Made by a program: the position numbers and the translations under genes
Notes under the pieces: model-generated
What the model saw: the letters and a program-made list of their open reading frames with translations, nothing else
Databases searched by the model: none
What the model was told of the DNA's origin: nothing
Part shown: positions 59,628 through 64,000 of the stretch, piece by piece
Position numbering within the stretch: the first letter of the stretch is position 1
Layout of the letters: the number at the start of each line of letters is the position of its first letter
Source of the DNA: Macrotrachela quadricornifera
Taxonomy: Eukaryota; Rotifera; Eurotatoria; Philodinida; Philodinidae
Direction: 5' to 3'
Assembly: GCA_022393335.1 (NCBI GenBank)
Contig: JAJEKB010000586.1
Coordinates: 110,545-174,544, forward strand
DNA: 64,000 nucleotides

Positions 59628-61327
59628 GTATAAATAAGTTGCGTGACGTATGTTCACTTCAATCATTAATTATAAAAAAAAAACATCTTCCCTGTTATTT
59701 AATAAAACTATTTACTCATTTACTAATCAGTAAATTTTTTTATCAGGTAATTTAATATAACTTGAGAAAGCTATTTGAAATTTTATGACTTTTCAAGAAT
59801 TTGACACTTCTTCTTTTTTTCTAAAAGTTCTATGATCTAATTTAAAATGCAAAAAAAATATATAATAAACATTTTTAAATAACAGTGAAAGCTTTTCTTA
59901 GTATAACAAAGTAAAAATGACGTCGTATCTATTATAATTTTACATTGAAAAAAAAGCTATTTTTTTTTCTCGTTCAGTTACAAGATATTTAGATTAGAAA
60001 ACACGTTTGTTACAGTAAGTAGTGCGAAAGGATTATTAAGCAAAGAAAACGGAAGCATGAACTTTCAAGGTGATTGTTCATTTATATAAAACAAGTAAGA
60101 AAACTTCCATAGAGTACATGCATCTTGTTCTCTTAGATCTCATTATTGTAGACATCCCCCATGGATGTAGGTAGGCCTTTTTTGCTGAGGAAAAAAAAAC
60201 AAAGAACAAATATTTCTTTATGCTTTTTCATCGAATGTTCCGGCAACACTATGTAATAATAAACTCGGATGTCAAACCATTTTTTTCTTTAACGTCATAT
60301 ACACCTTCATTAAGTTCGCTTCAAAATACAATTTTTTTATGCTTCAACAGTAATTTTATACTTATGTTATTGTAAATGGAAATTACTGCTGTTTTCTATC
60401 TATCTGTTTTTCTTTTTTTAATATTTATCATTTATAAAAATATATGTAAGAAAAATTCAAATATAACCATATGTTATGTTATGTGAATAGTTTTTTTTTT
60501 CAATCGCATAATAAATGGATTGTTATAGGCGAAGAGAGAAAAATAGTTTTTTTTTTGTCATGAACGTGTCTACTTATCTTATTTAATTATTTTGATTGAT
60601 TATTCTTGCGTTCTCAGTGAAAGATGAGACTATTTTTTTTTCTATAACATCCTTATTTCTTATATATAGATGGATCATTGAATATACAGAAATAGAATAG
60701 CTTATGGAAGGGGTTTTTTTTCTAAAGAATTTTTCATCATAGATACTTGTTCGATGTAATATATTTCACATCATAAACCGCTTAAACACTCGAGAGTTGT
60801 TATTGTTCCTTGATTTTTTACTATTATTTATAGGCATACTTTGATTTGTTTTCTTTTTCTTCTTTCTTTTTAAATAAAAAAAAAACACACTCTCATGATA
60901 TAATCTATGCTTAATAATACAATTTTTTGTTTTTCTTATTATCATCTTAGTTAAAAATTTTCATGCAAACATCGGGTATGTCTTTAAGAGTAACGAGTAT
61001 AATCGGCTCATTATGACAACAAGTTTTACTTATAGAAAAGTATTTCATTTGAATAGAATGTTTTTTTTTCTACTTAATCGTTTTCAATTGATTCTAACAA
61101 TATATTCATTAGTTTTACAGAATTATTTATTAATAATATGTATATTAGTACTTACATACTCTCAGTTTAATTGTTTATATTTTTATTTTTTTCAAAATAT
61201 TTTTTGATAAAAATAGAATTAATAATTATAGAAAAAGAAAAACAATAAGAGGATCTTTGATGCTAAAATCATTTATTTTTTCTAGATATAAAACTATTTA
61301 CGATAATCTAAAAATAATTTAAGACAA
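59628..61327. other. Intergenic, AT-rich
   Basis: About 1.7 kb with many T-runs and no recognisable gene. The end holds a TTTTTTCTAG acceptor at about 61276-61286, roughly 40 nt before the 7TM gene start. Confidence 0.4.
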
Positions 61328-61961
61328 ATGTTATTACATGATTCATTTTTTCAATCTTCAAATAAGTCATTAAATACAACACATTATGGTATAATAACAA
61401 TAGCATATTCACCATTATTTCATTCAACATTTACATTAATGATAAGTATATTTGGTTTATTAATTAATTTAATTTGTTGTATTAAAATATGGTTTATTAT
61501 TTATAAATATCGACAACGAAAATTAAAAAAAAATCATAAACAACAACAACAACAACTACAACAGCAACAATCAATGCATATATTATCACATGATAAATAT
61601 CGTTTTCTATTAATATTAACAAGTAATGATTGTCTTTTATGTTTATTATCAATAATAAGTTGTTTGGATGAAAAATTTTTTTTTCAATCATTTCTTGCTC
61701 GTCATCATTTATGTGGTGCACATATATTCTTATGGAAATTTACCCTTCATTTTATACCATTATTAATTATTTGTATATTATGTCGTTATCATTACATATT
61801 AAATAAAAATTTTGAAGTTAAATCATCAAATTTATCAACATTACATCAATTATTATGTACTGATTTAAGTATATTAATACCATTTGTACTTGCATTAGCA
61901 TGGTCAGTTGATGGTTTATGGTTATGGGGTGTTGCAAATATAAAAGATTATATTCATACAC

Positions 61962-61994
<33 letters not shown>

Positions 61995-62947
61995 TATTAC
62001 ATAATGAGAATGGAACTACTAAAATTTTAACATCATCTTCAATTAATGAAAATCATATAAATACAACTTTACTTGTTTTAAATCGTTCATCATATAAAAC
62101 AGAAGAACAAAATGATAATAATAATTTTTATTTACCCGAACAAAAAATTATATGTCATTTACAAATAAATCATAATTTTCATTTTAGTGTTCGACTTCTA
62201 AATTTAATACGTGCTGATTATGTTCTTCTATTTTTTTTACATTTAATCGGTAATATACAAAAAAAAAAGAACTAGAATTTTATTTTATTTTTTAATTATT
62301 TAGGTCTTTTCCTTGAAATATTTTTACATATTCGTTTATGTTGTTGTATAATTATAAAAAAAATTACATTATCATTTGATCATGAGCGACAATTATGTAT
62401 ATATATACTTTATATATTTATTATAATAACATTAACCTCATTACCATTTTATTTTTATCGTCCAATTGAAACAATATTTGATATTCAATTTACATCAATA
62501 AATAATGATTTTATAAATAGTCGAACATTTTCTCAAATACTTTTATCTGGTGCATGTTTTAAGCCATTATTAGTTTTTATTTTATTTTTTCCATCATCTA
62601 TATTATTTAAAATAAAATGTTATTTAAAATGTTATTCACCAACAAATATTCAAATAATTGAAGATGATAAACAAATTTTTCCATCATCTAATAATCAAAA
62701 TCATATTGAACAACAACAAAAATCAATAAATCATTCACAATATCATCGATTTTCATTATTTACACGTTCATCACATTATCCAAAATTTCATTCGAAATTA
62801 CGTACTCAATCAAATCCTATTATATCAATGGATAATTCACATCAAAATTCTTTATCACAAACTGAACAATTTCATAATTGGTTAAAATTAAGTAATTCAA
62901 TTATAGTTGATAAAACTAATGAAACATCGAATACTATATATGTATAG
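61328..62947 (+). CDS. Seven-transmembrane receptor-like protein, highly divergent
   Basis: Two exons, 61328-62249 and 62304-62947, joined across a 54-nt intron, 521 aa. N-terminus with sequons (NKS, NTT) and no signal peptide. Hydrophobic segments at about residues 34-58, 96-112, 135-158, 176-200, 290-315, 337-360 and 400-425 give a seven-helix layout. TM3 ends LCRYHYIL, a CRY in place of the DRY of rhodopsin-like receptors. A cysteine before TM3 (HHLCGAH) and one in the second extracellular loop (KIICHLQ) could form the usual disulfide. Unusual: a poly-Gln stretch in the first intracellular loop, and a long second extracellular loop with poly-Ser and several sequons. The long cytoplasmic tail is rich in S, N, H and Q. 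Ligand and subfamily are unknown. Confidence 0.65.
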
Positions 62948-63044
62948 AAAACAAAGAAAAGAATGAAGAAATGAAAAGTTTTATATTTTATTAAAATTTT
63001 AAAAGAAAAATGAAATATTTATATTGAAATTATTTTAAATCTAT

Positions 63045-64000
63045 TTATACGAGTGCCACGCCTGCGACACGGCGATTGAATTGTGATTCAGTAGTTGATT
63101 TGTCAAATTCATCATTAAGAAATGGTTTTTCAACTAAAGTAGTACTTTCAGACATGATTGTTGTAGAAGATTCAGATAAACCTGACATTCGGTTTCTTTT
63201 GTATATGCATTTACCATCAATTAATATATAATTATGAGGACATGGACGTGTAGAAATTGCAGAATCATCATGTTTTCGACAAAGACCATTGTCAAAATAT
63301 TCTGTTCCTTTTGGACATGAATTATCAGGGAGTACAGGTACAACTTCAGCATTAGCATTTTCATCAGTGCCACTCTTTCGTCGCATTGCACCTGAAACAT
63401 TATCACTGGATGGTAAACTATTTTGACTTTCTGTTGAATTTGTTCGATCAATAACATATAAACATCGACCTTCTACCATTTTGTAATTTTCTGGACAAGT
63501 ACCATCTTTTTGAAGAAGATCTTTTGGATCAATAACAGTTTTTTGAACTTTGCTGGGTTTGGTTTCTTGACAAGCACCATCTTCATCTTGTTTCATTCCT
63601 TTAGGACAACCTACAGGGTTTTCTACACCACCAACAGATTCATTAAGTTCAGTTGTTGATAAGACATTCATTTCTGAAGTTGAGATCAATTTAACTGGTT
63701 GACAGATGCCAGCTTGATTAGATTCCATTCCTTCTGGACAAGTACTTAATTTTGCAGTAGTGGATTCCATAATTGGTTTTTCTTTAATAATTGTGTTGTT
63801 TGAAGGAAATGAAGACGATTCCATATTAATATCATTGAAAATTGTTGATGATTCCATTTTCATACTATTGAGAATTGTGGATGATTCCATTTTAATACCA
63901 TCGAGATTTGTTGATGATTCCATTTTCATACTATTGAGAATTGTGGATGATTTCATTTTAATATCATCGAGATTTGTTGATGATTCCATTTTAATATCAT
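63045..64000 (-). CDS. Ser/Thr-rich protein with repeated CP...C modules, 5' partial
   Basis: The frame is open to the window edge at 64000 and ends at TAG 63045; at least 318 residues. The N-terminal visible part is an 11-residue tandem repeat (MESSTNLDGIK, MESSTILNSMK). Then come short cysteine modules: CPEGMESNQAGIC, CPKGMKQDEDGAC, CPENYKMVEGRC, CPKGTEYFDNGLC, CPHNYILIDGKC. Each is C-P-x(9-11)-C, spaced by Ser/Thr/Pro-rich linkers with NxS/T sites. The arrangement suggests a secreted or cell-surface, mucin-like or matrix protein; no known family is recognised. The signal peptide, if any, lies beyond the window. It is tail-to-tail with the 7TM gene, 97 bp apart. Confidence 0.65.
   Translation of the reverse strand, partial: DIKMESSTNLDDIKMKSSTILNSMKMESSTNLDGIKMESSTILNSMKMESSTIFNDINMESSSFPSNNTIIKEKPIMESTTAKLSTCPEGMESNQAGICQPVKLISTSEMNVLSTTELNESVGGVENPVGCPKGMKQDEDGACQETKPSKVQKTVIDPKDLLQKDGTCPENYKMVEGRCLYVIDRTNSTESQNSLPSSDNVSGAMRRKSGTDENANAEVVPVLPDNSCPKGTEYFDNGLCRKHDDSAISTRPCPHNYILIDGKCIYKRNRMSGLSESSTTIMSESTTLVEKPFLNDEFDKSTTESQFNRRVAGVALV
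63801..64000 (-). repeat. In-frame 33-bp tandem repeat
   Basis: Methionine codons of the unit fall at 63824, 63857, 63890, 63923, 63956 and 63989, exactly 33 bp apart. Alternate units resemble each other more than neighbours do (NLD.IK versus ILNSMK types), giving a 66-bp higher-order unit. The array continues past the right edge. Confidence 0.85.

Noticed and set aside
1..64000. CRISPR array, bacterial operons, phage or rRNA genes
   Set aside because: No spaced direct repeats, Shine-Dalgarno signals or rRNA-like sequence; intron-rich genes show this is a eukaryotic nuclear segment.

Overview
The window is nuclear DNA of a small invertebrate animal. It is strongly AT-rich, and its protein-coding genes are split by many short GT-AG introns, mostly 45-70 nt. 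It carries animal-specific genes such as tetraspanin, 4E-BP, HP1, a RASL10-like GTPase, a KIAA0319-like PKD protein and a Kunitz protein. The F-box relic, the divergent 7TM receptors, the signs of 5' trans-splicing and the decayed palindromes fit a rotifer best, probably a bdelloid close to Rotaria. That assignment is inference; no rRNA or mitochondrial marker is present. Layout: 1-343 holds the last exons of an unidentified gene. 1.4-2.0 kb is a small secreted-protein gene with a CRE and a TATA box. 3.1-6.6 kb is gene-poor and holds three fold-back repeats. 7.0-11.7 kb holds cytosolic arginyl-tRNA synthetase, elongin B and an IF1-type mitochondrial ATPase inhibitor. 12.8-14.8 kb has a mini inverted-repeat element, a dead potassium-channel pore exon and a tetraspanin. 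A RASL10-like GTPase (16.7 kb) and a clan-3 cytochrome P450 (19-20.8 kb) follow, then a 4.5 kb gene desert with a piggyBac transposase relic. 25.4-27.2 kb holds an HP1-type chromobox gene and 4E-BP in tandem. A hAT-like non-autonomous element lies at 29.8-30.9 kb. 31.2-35.1 kb holds a C2H2 gene broken by one stop, a secreted YbaY-like plus Kunitz fusion protein, and a CD225/dispanin membrane protein. 36.6-44.0 kb has PRPF19 and a KIAA0319-like receptor on the minus strand. 44.0-48.9 kb is a decayed region with an F-box pseudogene and a palindrome of about 950 bp. 48.9-53.6 kb has a 7TM receptor and two tandem Rab GTPases. 53.9-59.2 kb is a long coiled-coil gene with repeated QT and CQ(I/V) motifs. 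After a possible small secreted peptide come a second 7TM receptor and, running off the right edge, a secreted Ser/Thr-rich protein with CP...C modules and 33-bp tandem repeats. There are no operons in the bacterial sense; the genes do not form one pathway. Many are housekeeping genes (tRNA charging, splicing, ubiquitin ligase, translation control, heterochromatin, vesicle traffic). Two patterns run through the window. At least ten genes have a polypyrimidine-AG acceptor 0-45 nt before the start codon, consistent with spliced-leader trans-splicing. The intergenic DNA holds several degenerate fold-back structures. All exon boundaries were read by eye from GT-AG signals, reading frame and family similarity; none is backed by transcripts.
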